Below the pieces are notes generated by a model that searched no databases, was not told where the DNA came from, and saw only the letters and a list, made by a program, of their open reading frames with translations. Both the position numbers and the translations under genes were made by a program. Shown here piece by piece: positions 1 through 10,283 of a DNA stretch of 64,000 nucleotides. Positions within the stretch are counted from its first letter, which is position 1; each line of letters starts with the position of its first letter. This DNA comes from Rhodopseudomonas sp. BR0M22 (lineage in GTDB: Bacteria > Pseudomonadota > Alphaproteobacteria > Rhizobiales > Xanthobacteraceae), in the NCBI RefSeq assembly GCF_010907035.1, contig NZ_QUMK01000008.1, forward strand, positions 1 to 64,000, read 5' to 3'.

Positions 1-738
1 GTGTGGCAGGTGCTCACCACGGTGCCGATCGCCGGCAAGTTGCTGCTGCCGCCGTTCTTCTTCTCGACGCCGGTCGATGTCGCCAAGCAGGTGATCGCCT
101 GGTTCGCTTCCGGGATGATCTGGAAGCATTTGTGGATCACGCTGCAGGAGTCGCTGCTCGCCTTCGTGATCGGCTCGGTCGCGGGCGTGCTTGTCGGGTT
201 CTGGTTCGCCCGGCAGCCGCGGGTGGCGGCGGTGTTCGATCCCTATGTGAAGATGGTCAACGCGCTGCCGCGCGTTGTGCTGGCGCCGATCTTCACGCTG
301 TGGCTCGGGCTCGGCATCTGGTCCAAGGTCGCGCTAGGCGTGACGCTGGTGTTCTTCGTGGTGTTCTTCAACGTCTATCAGGGCGTCAAGGAAACCAGCG
401 CGACGCTGGTCGACAACGCGCGGATGCTCGGGATGAGCGAGCGGCAGATGATGCGGCATGTGTTCTGGCCGTCGGCGCTGTCGTGGATGTTTTCGTCGCT
501 GCACACCGCGATCGGTTTTGCAGTAGTTGGTGCAGTTGTCGGGGAATATCTCGGCGCTGCCGCCGGGCTCGGCTACCTGATCCAGCAGGCCGAGGGGACT
601 TTCGATGTCGCCGGCGTATTCGCCGGCATGTTCGTGCTGTCGGTGTTCGTGATCCTGATCGACCTCGCGGTCAGCCTCGTGGAGCGGCGCCTGTTGGTAT
701 GGCGGCCGCAGCCGAGCGGCGGGCCGCAGGCGGACTAG
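1..738 (+). CDS. ABC transporter permease, SsuC/TauC/NrtB type (5' end cut by window)
   Basis: Inner-membrane permease of a nitrate/sulfonate/taurine-type ABC importer. The 245 visible residues hold several hydrophobic segments and a typical cytoplasmic coupling loop around residues 140-165 (LGMSERQMMRHVFWPSAL), followed by a Gly-rich helix (AVVGAVVGEYLGAAAGLGYL). The frame is already open at base 1 and family members are usually about 250-280 residues, so the GTG at base 1 may be internal and the true start may lie upstream. The binding-protein gene follows 58 bp downstream and presumably belongs to the same operon. The substrate cannot be told from the sequence. Confidence 0.85.
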   Translation: MWQVLTTVPIAGKLLLPPFFFSTPVDVAKQVIAWFASGMIWKHLWITLQESLLAFVIGSVAGVLVGFWFARQPRVAAVFDPYVKMVNALPRVVLAPIFTLWLGLGIWSKVALGVTLVFFVVFFNVYQGVKETSATLVDNARMLGMSERQMMRHVFWPSALSWMFSSLHTAIGFAVVGAVVGEYLGAAAGLGYLIQQAEGTFDVAGVFAGMFVLSVFVILIDLAVSLVERRLLVWRPQPSGGPQAD

Positions 739-796
739 AGCGGGGCGCGGCTTTGGCATATGGTTCTTGCCGTTTCGTTTGGGGGGAACCAACACC

Positions 797-1822
797 ATGA
801 AGGTCGGCTTTCGACACGTCGTCGCGGCGCTCGCCGCGATCCTGCTCACCGCCGGCGCCGCGCAGGCGCAGAGCAAGGTGACGATCGCGATCGGCGGCGG
901 CGCCTGCCTGTGCTATCTGCCGACCGTGCTGGCCAAGCAGCTCGGCGAGTACGACAAGGCCGGGCTCGCCGTCGAACTTGTCGACCTCAAGGGCGGCTCG
1001 GATGCGCTCAAAGCCGTGCTCGGCGGCAGCGCCGACGTCGTCTCTGGCTATTTCGACCACACCGTCAACCTCGCCGCCAAGAAGCAGGAGATGCAGAGCT
1101 TCGTGGTCTACGACCGCTATCCCGGTCTGGTGCTGGCGGTGTCCCCGGCCCACACTGCGGAGATCAAGTCGATCAAGGATCTCGCCGGCAAGAAGGTCGG
1201 CGTCAGCGCCCCGGGCTCGTCGACCGATTTCTTTCTGAAGTATCAGCTGAAGAAGAACGGCATCGACCCGAACAACGTCTCGGTGGTCGGCGTCGGCCTC
1301 GGCGCCACCGCGGTGGCGGCGATGCAGCAGGGCCAGATCGACGCCGCGGTGATGCTCGATCCGGCGGTGACGATCCTGCAGGCGGCGCATGCCGACCTCC
1401 GCATCCTCAGCGACACCCGCACCGAGCACGACACCCGCGAGGTGTTCGGCGGCGACTATCCGGGCGGCGCGCTGTACGCCACCACGGCCTGGATCAAGGC
1501 GCATCCGAACGAGGCGCTGGCACTGACCAAGGCGATCCTCGGCACGCTGAACTGGATCCACGCCCATTCGGCCGAGGAAACCGCCGACAAGATGCCGGCC
1601 AACATCGTCGGCAAAGATAAAGCGCAGTATGTCGCGGCGCTGAAGAACACGATCCCGATGTACTCGACCACCGGACTGATGGATCCGAAGGGGGCGGACG
1701 CCGTGCTGGCGGTGTTCAGCACCAGCTCGCCGGACGTGGCGAAGGCCAATATCGACGTTACCAAGACCTACACCAACGCCTTCGTCGAACAGGCGGCGAA
1801 GGGCTCCCCTGGCTCCAAATGA
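797..1822 (+). CDS. ABC transporter substrate-binding protein, NMT1/SsuA-like
   Basis: Periplasmic binding protein of 341 residues that would deliver ligand to the upstream permease. I chose ATG 797 over the longer frame opening at 767 because it begins a clean signal peptide (MKVGFRHVVAALAAILLTAG, cleavage after AQA) and is preceded by a GGGGGGAA ribosome site. Family features are an early cluster with Cys residues (GGGACLCYLPTVLAKQLG), the stretch GSSTDFFLKYQL in the middle, and the ligand-binding lobe motif GLGATAVAAMQQGQIDAAV. NMT1-like proteins carry nitrogen or sulfur compounds such as taurine, sulfonates or pyrimidine precursors; which one applies here is unknown. Confidence 0.85.
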   Translation: MKVGFRHVVAALAAILLTAGAAQAQSKVTIAIGGGACLCYLPTVLAKQLGEYDKAGLAVELVDLKGGSDALKAVLGGSADVVSGYFDHTVNLAAKKQEMQSFVVYDRYPGLVLAVSPAHTAEIKSIKDLAGKKVGVSAPGSSTDFFLKYQLKKNGIDPNNVSVVGVGLGATAVAAMQQGQIDAAVMLDPAVTILQAAHADLRILSDTRTEHDTREVFGGDYPGGALYATTAWIKAHPNEALALTKAILGTLNWIHAHSAEETADKMPANIVGKDKAQYVAALKNTIPMYSTTGLMDPKGADAVLAVFSTSSPDVAKANIDVTKTYTNAFVEQAAKGSPGSK

Positions 1823-1832
1823 AGGTGCGTGC

Positions 1833-2549
1833 GTGATCGATCCTGGGCCCGTCACGATCCATCGGGTGAACAATCTCGATCTGTGGGTCAGCGGCTTTGT
1901 CTGGCCGTTCGCCGACAAGCGCCGCGCCGACATCGACGCGCATTTCGCCGAGCGTCAGGTCGCGCAGCCGAAATTGTGGAACGGCCGCGTGCTGCTCGGC
2001 CGTCAGCCGCGGTTCGACGGCGGCAGCTTCAGTGCCGAGTATTTCGAGGTCGACTACGCCAGCTTCCTGTCCTGGCGCGATTGGGAGTTTCCGGACCCGT
2101 CGGTGTTCAACGGCTTTGGCATGGGAGTGATCCGGGCCGCTGACGGCGCGATCGTGCTGGGCGAGATGGGCGCGCACACCGCCAACGCCGGCAAGGTGTA
2201 TTTCGCCGGCGGAACGCCTGACCTGTCCGACGTTCGCAACCACCGCCTCGACATCGCCGCCAGTGTGACGCGCGAGGTCAAGGAGGAGACCGGGCTGGTG
2301 CGGTCCGATTATCGCGCGGCGGATCACTGGCACTGCGTCGAAGCCGGTCCGCTGGTGGCGATGCTGCGGATCCTCGACGTCTATTTGCCCAGCGACGCGC
2401 TGAAGGCGCGGATCGAGGCGTATCTGGCTCGGGAGCAGGAGCCGGAATTCACCCGCGTCCATCTGGTGCGCTCGAAAGACGATTTCCTGCCCACAATGCC
2501 GCGCTTCGTCACCACCTACCTGACGATGCTGCTGAGCGGAGATGATTGA
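1833..2549 (+). CDS. Nudix-like hydrolase
   Basis: Protein of 238 residues with the second half of a Nudix box at residues 147-155 (REVKEETGL), where the metal-binding glutamates sit. The first half (Gly then Glu at fixed spacing) is degenerate: Gly126/127 is there but the upstream acidic residue is Asp140 at shifted spacing, so activity on a nucleoside diphosphate derivative is likely but not certain. The frame starts with GTG 10 bp after the binding-protein gene, so the two are probably co-transcribed. No signal peptide is visible; the protein is cytoplasmic. Confidence 0.7.
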   Translation: MIDPGPVTIHRVNNLDLWVSGFVWPFADKRRADIDAHFAERQVAQPKLWNGRVLLGRQPRFDGGSFSAEYFEVDYASFLSWRDWEFPDPSVFNGFGMGVIRAADGAIVLGEMGAHTANAGKVYFAGGTPDLSDVRNHRLDIAASVTREVKEETGLVRSDYRAADHWHCVEAGPLVAMLRILDVYLPSDALKARIEAYLAREQEPEFTRVHLVRSKDDFLPTMPRFVTTYLTMLLSGDD

Positions 2550-2578
2550 GTAAGAAGGTGCGGTGACGCCGCGGCCCG

Positions 2579-2710
2579 ATGGTTCGAGGCGCCTCGGCCT
2601 CGCTCTTCAAGCGATGCCAAGGCTCCTCACCATGAGGGACTAAGCAGAGCGCGCCAGGTCTGCCAACGCGGCCTCATGGTGAGGAGGCGCGAAGCGCCGT
2701 CTCGAACCAT
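2579..2710. repeat. Imperfect palindromic intergenic repeat (Bradyrhizobiaceae type)
   Basis: A nested inverted repeat fills the gap between the convergent Nudix and bioB genes. Inner arms at 2623-2637 (CTCCTCACCATGAGG) and 2672-2686 are exact 15-bp reverse complements. Outer arms at 2579-2587 (ATGGTTCGA) and 2702-2710 also pair. The motif CTCATGGTGAGGAG...TCTCGAACCATGAG is one I recognise as recurring in intergenic regions of Bradyrhizobium and Rhodopseudomonas genomes. It could fold into a long cruciform or RNA hairpin. Confidence 0.7.
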
Positions 2711-2732
2711 GAGCCTGCACGCGCAACGACCT

Positions 2733-2762
2733 CGTCATGGCTGGGACACCCCGGCCATGACG
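2733..2762. terminator. GC-rich hairpin between convergent genes, possible bidirectional terminator
   Basis: The arms CGTCATGGCTGGG (2733-2745) and CCCGGCCATGACG (2750-2762) pair with one mismatch around a very short loop. It sits 25 bp beyond the bioB stop codon, in the gap between two convergent genes. There is no T-run, so termination is inferred from position only. It may also be a second family of interspersed palindrome. Confidence 0.45.
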
Positions 2763-2786
2763 CGTTTATCGGAGCGTCGTCGCCCC

Positions 2787-3797
2787 TCAGCCGTGGGCGT
2801 GGACGCCGAGGTCGTCGCGCGGGGTGATGCCGAGGCGGTTGAACAGCGCGCGGTCCTTGCTGTCGCCCGGGTTCGGCGTGGTCAGCAGGGTGTCGCCGAT
2901 GAAGATCGAGTTGGCGCCGGCGAGGAAGCACAGCGCCTGCATCTCGTCGCTCATCGCGGTGCGGCCGGCGGCGAGGCGGACATCCGATTTCGGCATCATG
3001 ATCCGCGCCAGCGCGATGGTGCGGACGAATTCGAACGGATCGACCGGCGTCGCGGTCTTGGCGATCGGGGTGCCCTCGATCGGGATCAGCATGTTGATCG
3101 GCACGCTCTCCGGATGCTGCGGCAGGTTGGCGAGCGTGCGCAGCATCTCGACGCGATCGGTCGGCTTCTCGCCGAGGCCGAGGATGCCGCCGCAGCAAAC
3201 CTTGATGCCGGCGTCGTGGACCTTCTCCAGCGTATCGAGACGGTCCGAATAGCTGCGAGTCTTCACCACGGAGGAATAGAATTCCTCGGAGGTGTCGACG
3301 TTGTGGTTGTAGTAATCGAGGCCGGCGTCGGCGAGCTGCTTGGCCTGATCGTCGCTCAGCATGCCGAGCGTCATGCAGGCTTCCATGCCGAGCGCTTTGA
3401 CGCCCTTCACCATCTCGATGATCGGAGCCATGTCGCGCTCCTTCGGCGAGCGCCATGCCGCGCCCATGCAGTAGCGCGTCGCTCCGGCGTCGCGGGCCGC
3501 CTTGGCGGCCTCGATCACCTTGGCCGGCTCCATCAGCTTGGAGGCGGGCAGGGCGGTGTCGTGATGGGCCGACTGGCTGCAATAGCCGCAATCCTCGGCG
3601 CAGCCGCCGGTCTTGACGTTGAGCAGCTGATTGCACTGGACCTGATTGGGATCGAAGCTCTGGCGGTGAATGGTCTGCGCCCGGAACATCAGATCGGCGA
3701 AAGGCGCGTTATAGATCGCCGCCGCTTCCTCGCGGGTCCAGTCGTGGCGGATGGTGGGGCTGGCGGCGGCGAGCGTGGAATGGGCGATCGAGTTCAA
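2787..3797 (-). CDS. bioB: Biotin synthase
   Basis: Radical SAM enzyme that inserts sulfur into dethiobiotin to form biotin. The SAM cluster motif CxxxCxxC is at Cys66, Cys70 and Cys73 ([13 protein letters not shown]), followed by conserved stretches [29 protein letters not shown] and the C-terminal [15 protein letters not shown]. The frame is open back to an ATG at 3869, but that extension ([13 protein letters not shown]...) looks unlike the family. I favour the TTG at 3797, giving 336 residues and an N-terminus [11 protein letters not shown], with a GGAG ribosome site about 8 bases upstream. The start remains uncertain. No other bio gene is adjacent. Confidence 0.93.
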   Translation of the reverse strand: MNSIAHSTLAAASPTIRHDWTREEAAAIYNAPFADLMFRAQTIHRQSFDPNQVQCNQLLNVKTGGCAEDCGYCSQSAHHDTALPASKLMEPAKVIEAAKAARDAGATRYCMGAAWRSPKERDMAPIIEMVKGVKALGMEACMTLGMLSDDQAKQLADAGLDYYNHNVDTSEEFYSSVVKTRSYSDRLDTLEKVHDAGIKVCCGGILGLGEKPTDRVEMLRTLANLPQHPESVPINMLIPIEGTPIAKTATPVDPFEFVRTIALARIMMPKSDVRLAAGRTAMSDEMQALCFLAGANSIFIGDTLLTTPNPGDSKDRALFNRLGITPRDDLGVHAHG

Positions 3798-4046
3798 AGC
3801 GGGTGCTCCGGTCGGGGTCGTTCGGCTTGTGCACAGCCATAAGCGGTTTCGGCGGGTGAAGAAACCCACGGCGGTGCATCGCCAGCCCGACCATGGTTTA
3901 GGTCAGTGTTTCTGACGCTTTATCGCGGGTTTTGACCATGATTTGGCGTTGCGAAACGGTGGCGAGGTCGTTTACAAGATTAACCGTTCGGTCCGTCGGA
4001 CACTTGCGTCAACCTTCTCTCAAGAGATGTCGACGACGATCGGGCC

Positions 4047-4199
4047 ATGAAGGTGTCGGGAATGACGATCGGTCGCGCGAGCATCGGGATGGAAGGAACG
4101 GCGGTCTCCGCCGCGTCCGCGATTCCGACTGCGCTGATCTCGACCCTCGCGCTCGAGACCCTCGCGCTTGGCGGGCTGCTGCTTCTTAGCCGCCCCTGA
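4047..4199 (+). CDS. Putative leucine-rich leader peptide of leuA
   Basis: A 50-codon frame upstream of leuA ends with a dense run of leucine codons: in the last 21 codons nine are Leu, including four in a row (CTG CTG CTT CTT) five codons before the stop. Alternative in-frame starts are at 4062 and 4089. The stop codon lies inside the left arm of the hairpin annotated next. Leader peptides rich in the end product control amino-acid operons by ribosome stalling, so leucine-responsive attenuation of leuA is inferred. The early part of the peptide is unremarkable and the true start is unsure. Confidence 0.6.
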   Translation: MKVSGMTIGRASIGMEGTAVSAASAIPTALISTLALETLALGGLLLLSRP

Positions 4200-4235
4200 G
4201 GGCCGTCTGGGCAATTTTGCCTGGGCACTCAGGGG
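4193..4235 (+). promoter_or_regulatory. Attenuator-like fold between the leader peptide and leuA
   Basis: CCCCTGAG at 4193-4200 is the exact reverse complement of CTCAGGGG at 4228-4235, enclosing a small inner hairpin (GGCA 4210-4213 with TGCC 4218-4221). The right arm can alternatively pair with the CCCCT at 4252-4256. The left arm overlaps the leader-peptide stop, so a ribosome stalled on the leucine codons or parked at the stop would change which pairing forms. A T-run (ATTTTT) follows at about 4289, just before the leuA start. Folding was done by eye only. Confidence 0.5.
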
Positions 4236-4295
4236 ATCGCACGACAGCCAGCCCCTCATGCGCCCGCGCGGCGCCCCGACCAAAGGACATTTTTC

Positions 4296-5870
<1,575 letters not shown>

Positions 5871-5929
5871 TTGCGTGAATAAGTCGCACAACCGCGGCTG
5901 ACAGCTACAACTTCTGGAACGACTCGAAA

Positions 5930-5959
5930 GGGCGATGCCGTTGTGCATCGCCCTTTTTT
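5930..5959 (+). terminator. Rho-independent terminator after leuA
   Basis: Perfect 9-bp stem GGGCGATGC (5930-5938) with GCATCGCCC (5945-5953), loop of six bases, followed by TTTTTT (5954-5959). A second small hairpin (GCCCCT/AGGGGC, 5984-5999) lies a little further on without a clear T-run. Confidence 0.85.
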
Positions 5960-6095
5960 CGCACTGCGGCAGTTGTTGACGACGCCCCTGCGAAGGGGCA
6001 ATAGCCTTTCGTAGTGCTTCTCTGTATTGGTGCGGCTGATAATCGGACGGGGCAGGGACGCTGGGGGCGTTCCTCAAAAGGAATCGGGAGAAAAC

Positions 6096-7100
6096 ATGCG
6101 TAAATCCATTTTTGCACTCGCATCGCTCGCCGTGCTCGGGCTGGTAAGTCCGGCAGCCGCGCAGTCACCGATCGTCATCAAGTTCAGTCATGTGGTGGCG
6201 CCCAACACGCCGAAGGGCTTGGCCGCCGACAAGTTCAAAGAGCTCGCCGAGAAATACACCGACGGCAAGGTCAAGGTCGAAGTCTATCCGAACTCGCAGC
6301 TGTTCAAGGACAAGGAAGAGCTCGACGCGCTGAAGCTCGGCGCCGTGCAGATGCTGGCGCCTTCGATCTCCAAGTTCGGCCCGGCCGGCGTCAAGGAATT
6401 CGAAGTCTTCGATCTGCCCTACATCCTGCCGGACATCGCCGCGCTGCGGAAGGTGACTAACGGTCCGGTCGGTGCCAAGCTGTTCAAGCTGCTCGACTCC
6501 AAGGGCATGACCGGTCTCGCTTACTGGGACAACGGCTTCAAGATCATGAGCGCGAACAAGAAGCTGATCGCGCCGGAAGATTACAAGGGCCTGAAGTTCA
6601 GGATTCAGTCGTCGAAGGTCCTCGACGCCCAGTTCCGTTCGCTCGGCGCGATTCCGCAGGTGCTGGCGTTCTCCGAAGTGTACCAGGCGCTGCAGACCGG
6701 CGTCGTCGACGGCCAGGAAAACACGCCGTCGAACATGTACACCCAGAAGATGCACGAAGTGCAGAAGTACACCACCGTCACCAACCACGGCTACATTGGC
6801 TACGCGGTGATCGTGAACAAGCAGTTCTGGGACGGTATCCCGGCCGACGTCCGCGCGCAGCTCGACAAGGCGATGAAGGAAGCCACCGAGTTCGGCAACA
6901 GCCAGTCGCAGAAGGAAAACGAAGAAGCTCTCGAAGAGATGAAGAAGTCGGGTAAGACCGAGATCATCACGCTGACGCCGGAGCAGAACCTCGCGATGCG
7001 CAAGGCGATGGCGCCGGTGTATGACGAGGTCGGCAGCCGCGTCGGCAAGGCGTTGATCGAAGAGTTCGTCAAGGAAAGCGGCGGCGGCCCGACCAAGTAA
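6096..7100 (+). CDS. dctP: TRAP transporter substrate-binding protein, DctP family
   Basis: Periplasmic binding protein of 334 residues. ATG 6096 is chosen because it starts a signal peptide (MRKSIFALASLAVLGLVSPA, cleavage after AAA-Q) and has GGGAGA upstream; the longer frame from 6027 lacks both. DctP hallmarks are KFSHVVAPNTPKG near the mature N-terminus, the carboxylate-clamping Arg169 in GLKFRIQSS, and EVYQALQTGVVDGQENTPSN. This family binds C4-dicarboxylates and other organic acids. It is followed by the two membrane subunits, so the operon encodes a complete sodium- or proton-driven importer. Confidence 0.92.
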   Translation: MRKSIFALASLAVLGLVSPAAAQSPIVIKFSHVVAPNTPKGLAADKFKELAEKYTDGKVKVEVYPNSQLFKDKEELDALKLGAVQMLAPSISKFGPAGVKEFEVFDLPYILPDIAALRKVTNGPVGAKLFKLLDSKGMTGLAYWDNGFKIMSANKKLIAPEDYKGLKFRIQSSKVLDAQFRSLGAIPQVLAFSEVYQALQTGVVDGQENTPSNMYTQKMHEVQKYTTVTNHGYIGYAVIVNKQFWDGIPADVRAQLDKAMKEATEFGNSQSQKENEEALEEMKKSGKTEIITLTPEQNLAMRKAMAPVYDEVGSRVGKALIEEFVKESGGGPTK

Positions 7101-7111
7101 CATTTGCGAAC

Positions 7112-7139
7112 GGGCGCCCGCGTGTTGACGCGGGCGCCC
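7112..7139 (+). promoter_or_regulatory. Very stable intercistronic hairpin between dctP and dctQ
   Basis: GGGCGCCCGCGT (7112-7123) pairs perfectly with ACGCGGGCGCCC (7128-7139) around a GTTG loop, 11 bases after the dctP stop, and is followed by TCGGCTTTT. The 12-bp GC-only style stem could be a partial terminator or an mRNA 3'-end stabiliser, either of which would make binding protein exceed membrane subunits. Confidence 0.65.
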
Positions 7140-7239
7140 TCGGCTTTTGCCGGACCGCAGGGGGCTGCGGGACTGGAATCACGAGACGGCCCTATGTTCG
7201 CTGCGACACAGGCGACCGGCCGATCCACAGGGGGAATGT

Positions 7240-7824
7240 ATGGTCCTGCGCATCCTGGACAGGCTCGAGGAGATTCTGATTGCCACGATGATCGGCGGCG
7301 CCACGCTGCTGATCTTCATCGCGGTGATGCATCGCTATCTGGTCGGCATTCCATTCCTGTACCCGATCCTGTTTCCGATCGACCTGTCGTGGGCGCAGGA
7401 GCTGTGTATCTACATGTTCGTGTGGATGGCGAAGTTCGGCGCCGCCTACGGTGTCCGCACCGGCATCCATGTCGGCGTCGACGTGCTGGTCAACGTGATG
7501 CGGCCCAATCTGCGCAAGGTGACGATCCTGTTCGGGTTGTTCTGCGGCGCTTTCTTCACCTTCATCATCGGCACGATGGGGGCCAAGTTCGTCTACGGCC
7601 TGATCGACACCAATCAGACTTCGCCGGATCTCGAGATCCCGAGCTGGATCGTCTATCTCTGCATTCCGCTCGGTTCCTATCTGATGTGCTTCCGCTTTCT
7701 GCAGGTCGCCTACCACTTCTGGCGCCATGATCATCTGCCGCATCACGACCACGGCCAGGTCGAGGGGATCGACGAGCCGCATATGCCCGGGTCCGCAGCC
7801 GCAGCGGCGGAGGCCGTCCGATGA
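7240..7824 (+). CDS. dctQ: TRAP transporter small permease, DctQ family
   Basis: Small membrane subunit of 194 residues with four hydrophobic segments, including the conserved WAQELCIYMFVWMAKFGAAYG region and GIHVGVDVLV. ATG 7240 follows GGGGGAATGT and starts MVLRILDRLEEILI; the longer frame from 7147 runs back through the intergenic hairpin spacer and is rejected. The C-terminal tail is His- and acidic-rich. It overlaps dctM by 4 bp (ATGA), which implies translational coupling. Confidence 0.9.
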   Translation: MVLRILDRLEEILIATMIGGATLLIFIAVMHRYLVGIPFLYPILFPIDLSWAQELCIYMFVWMAKFGAAYGVRTGIHVGVDVLVNVMRPNLRKVTILFGLFCGAFFTFIIGTMGAKFVYGLIDTNQTSPDLEIPSWIVYLCIPLGSYLMCFRFLQVAYHFWRHDHLPHHDHGQVEGIDEPHMPGSAAAAAEAVR

Positions 7825-9146
7825 ACACCGCAATCATCTTCGGGCTGCTGATTGCCCTGATGCTGACCGGCATGCCGATCTCGATCGCGCTCGGTCTCAC
7901 CGTGCTGTCGTTCGTCGTGCTGATGACCAACGTGCCGATGGAAGCGGTGTCGTTGAAGCTGTTCACCGGCATCGAGAACTTCGAGATCATGGCGATCCCG
8001 TTTTTCATCCTGGCCGGCAACTTCCTGACCCACGGCGGCGTCGCCCGCCGCATGATCAACTTCGCCACCACGATGGTCGGGCACTGGTACGGCGGCCTCG
8101 GTCTTGCGGGCGTGATGGCCTGTGCGCTGTTCGCGGCCGTCTCCGGTTCCTCGCCCGCGACCGTGATCGCGATCGGCTCGATCATGCTGCCGGCGATGGT
8201 GAAGCAGGGCTTCCCGAAGCGGTTCGGCGCCGGTGTCATCACCACCTCGGGTGCGCTCGGCATTCTGATCCCGCCGTCGATCGTGATGGTGGTGTATGCG
8301 GTGGCGACAGGCGGCTCGATCGCGCTCGATCCGGACGGCAACCGCGTGTCGTCGGCCTCGGTCGGTCAGCTGTTCATGGCCGGCGTCATTCCCGGCATCA
8401 TGCTGGCGTCGTTGCTCGGGTTCACGACCTTCTACCGCGCTTGGAAGCACGACTATCCGCGGCTGCCGAAGGCGAGCTGGGGGGAGCGGTTCGACGCGTT
8501 CCGCAAATGCATCTGGGGCCTGTTGCTGATCGTGATCGTGCTCGGCGGCATCTATGCCGGCATGTTCACGCCGACCGAAGCGGCGGCGATCAGCGCGGTG
8601 TACGCCTTCATCATCGCGGTGTTCGTCTATCGCGACATGGGCCTGCGCGACGTCCCGCGGGTGCTGCTCGGCTCGGCCAATATGAGCGCGATGATCCTCT
8701 ACATCATCACCAACGCCGTGCTGTTCTCGTTCCTGATGGCCAACGAAAACATCCCGCAGCAAATCGCGAGCTGGATGTCGACCGCGGGTGTCAACTGGAT
8801 CTGGTTCCTGCTGGTCGTCAACATCCTGCTGCTGCTCGCCGGCAACGTGATGGAAGCGACCTCGATCGTGCTGATCATGGCGCCGATCCTGTTCCCGGTC
8901 GCGGTCAAGCTCGGCATTCACCCGGTCCATCTCGGTATCCTGATGGTGGTGAACATGGAGGTCGGCATGTGCCACCCGCCGGTGGGCCTCAATCTCTATG
9001 TGGCCTCCGGCATCGCCAAAATGGGGATCACCGAACTGACGGTGGCGGTGATGCCGTGGCTGCTCACCATGCTGGCGTTCCTCGGCCTCGTGACTTACGT
9101 GCCTGAGATTTCGCTGTGGCTGCCGCGGATGCTCGGAATGTTGTAG
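7821..9146 (+). CDS. dctM: TRAP transporter large permease, DctM family
   Basis: Transport-catalysing membrane subunit of 441 residues with about a dozen hydrophobic segments. Family motifs include IPFFILAGNFLTHGG, FAAVSGSSPATVIAIGSIM, GALGILIPPSIVMVVY, TPTEAAAISAVYA and the C-terminal MCHPPVGLNLYVASG. The length is normal for DctM. It completes the dctPQM operon; no adjacent dctBD-type regulator is present, so its inducer is unknown. Confidence 0.93.
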   Translation: MNTAIIFGLLIALMLTGMPISIALGLTVLSFVVLMTNVPMEAVSLKLFTGIENFEIMAIPFFILAGNFLTHGGVARRMINFATTMVGHWYGGLGLAGVMACALFAAVSGSSPATVIAIGSIMLPAMVKQGFPKRFGAGVITTSGALGILIPPSIVMVVYAVATGGSIALDPDGNRVSSASVGQLFMAGVIPGIMLASLLGFTTFYRAWKHDYPRLPKASWGERFDAFRKCIWGLLLIVIVLGGIYAGMFTPTEAAAISAVYAFIIAVFVYRDMGLRDVPRVLLGSANMSAMILYIITNAVLFSFLMANENIPQQIASWMSTAGVNWIWFLLVVNILLLLAGNVMEATSIVLIMAPILFPVAVKLGIHPVHLGILMVVNMEVGMCHPPVGLNLYVASGIAKMGITELTVAVMPWLLTMLAFLGLVTYVPEISLWLPRMLGML

Positions 9147-9278
9147 TTGGTGTCCGTTCGTTTCGGTCTGCTAACAACACATTACATCTTGGTAAGACGG
9201 CCTCGTCTGTCCAATCGTTAAGTTGAAGCCGTCGGGCAGGGCGCTCATCTTCATGGCCACCTTTCGAAGGAGGTTGCC

Positions 9279-9884
9279 ATGAAGAAGGTTCTGCTCGCCG
9301 GTGTCGCCGCGCTGGTGTTCGCCGGTTCGACGGCGGCTTACGCCGAGCATCGCGGCTGGTTCGAGCATGGCCGGCACGCGTTCAGCGCTCAGGATCGCAG
9401 CGCATTCGCCGACGCGAAGATTGCGGCTGTGAAGGCCGGGCTGCAGCTCACCCCCGATCAAGAGAAGCTGTGGCCGCCGGTCGAGGCCGCGGTGAAGGAT
9501 ATGGTCAAGCTGCGGATCGATCGCGCCGAGGCGCGGATGAAGGCCCGCGACGACGACCGCGAGCCGCGTGACGTCGATCCAGTGGCGCGGCTGCGCGACC
9601 GCGCCGATTCGATGGCCGCGACCGCGGCCGCGATGAAGAAGATCGCCGATGCCGCCGACCCGCTCTACAAATCGCTCGACGACGGCCAGAAGCGCCGCCT
9701 GCGGGTGCTGACCCGGATGGAGGGCGGCGGCTTCGGCTGGCGCCATCATCACGGCTTCATGCACCGGGACCGGGGCGGCGACGACGATCGCGGTCCGCGC
9801 TGGGATCGCGGTGATCGCGGCCGCGGCCCGATGATGGACCGCCACGGCCCGATGGACGATGGCGACGGCCCGAGCAGGCTCTGA
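9279..9884 (+). CDS. Periplasmic LTXXQ-motif protein, Spy/CpxP-like
   Basis: Exported protein of 201 residues with a signal peptide (MKKVLLAGVAALVFAGSTAA) and strong AAGGAGG ribosome site. LTPDQ at residues 57-61 matches the LTXXQ motif of Spy/CpxP envelope chaperones, in the helical stretch LTPDQEKLWPPVEAAVKDM. The C-terminal 50 residues are low-complexity His/Asp/Arg/Gly-rich, which could bind metal. Function as an envelope-stress chaperone is inferred from the motif only. It stands alone, with its own intergenic region on both sides. Confidence 0.7.
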   Translation: MKKVLLAGVAALVFAGSTAAYAEHRGWFEHGRHAFSAQDRSAFADAKIAAVKAGLQLTPDQEKLWPPVEAAVKDMVKLRIDRAEARMKARDDDREPRDVDPVARLRDRADSMAATAAAMKKIADAADPLYKSLDDGQKRRLRVLTRMEGGGFGWRHHHGFMHRDRGGDDDRGPRWDRGDRGRGPMMDRHGPMDDGDGPSRL

Positions 9885-10207
9885 GGCTCCACGCCGAACA
9901 GGCCCGGCGGGCCTCCATGCCCGCCGGAGCCTTGCTCGGCCGACTTGCCATGCGCCCTCGGCGCAGCACGAGCAGGTCGGTCCGGCGATTCCACCACCGC
10001 GTCCGGTGGCTTCGCGCAAGGGCAGTGCGCATCAGCGCACGTCCAGGCGCCATCTCGTCGCCTCGAAACACTCTGAACCGGCTGCGGTTTTCACGCCCTG
10101 AAGTTTCTCGTCACAGAACTGAAAAAAGTCGCCCGCATTGCTGGACATCCCCGGTGGGCTTTGCTAAACGACGCCGTCCCCGCAAGGGACCCAGCCGAAA
10201 CGGCTGC
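9885..10207. other. Non-coding gap before tRNA-Lys, with one hairpin
   Basis: No convincing gene. CCGGCGGGC (9904-9912) pairs with GCCCGCCGG (9919-9927) just after the LTXXQ-protein stop and may end its transcript, although no T-run follows. The tRNA promoter should lie in the last part of this gap; I cannot fix its boxes with confidence. Confidence 0.5.

Positions 10208-10283
<76 letters not shown>

Noticed and set aside
3798-3869. N-terminal extension of bioB from ATG 3869
   Set aside because: The 24 extra residues do not resemble biotin synthases; TTG 3797 with GGAG upstream gives the usual N-terminus.
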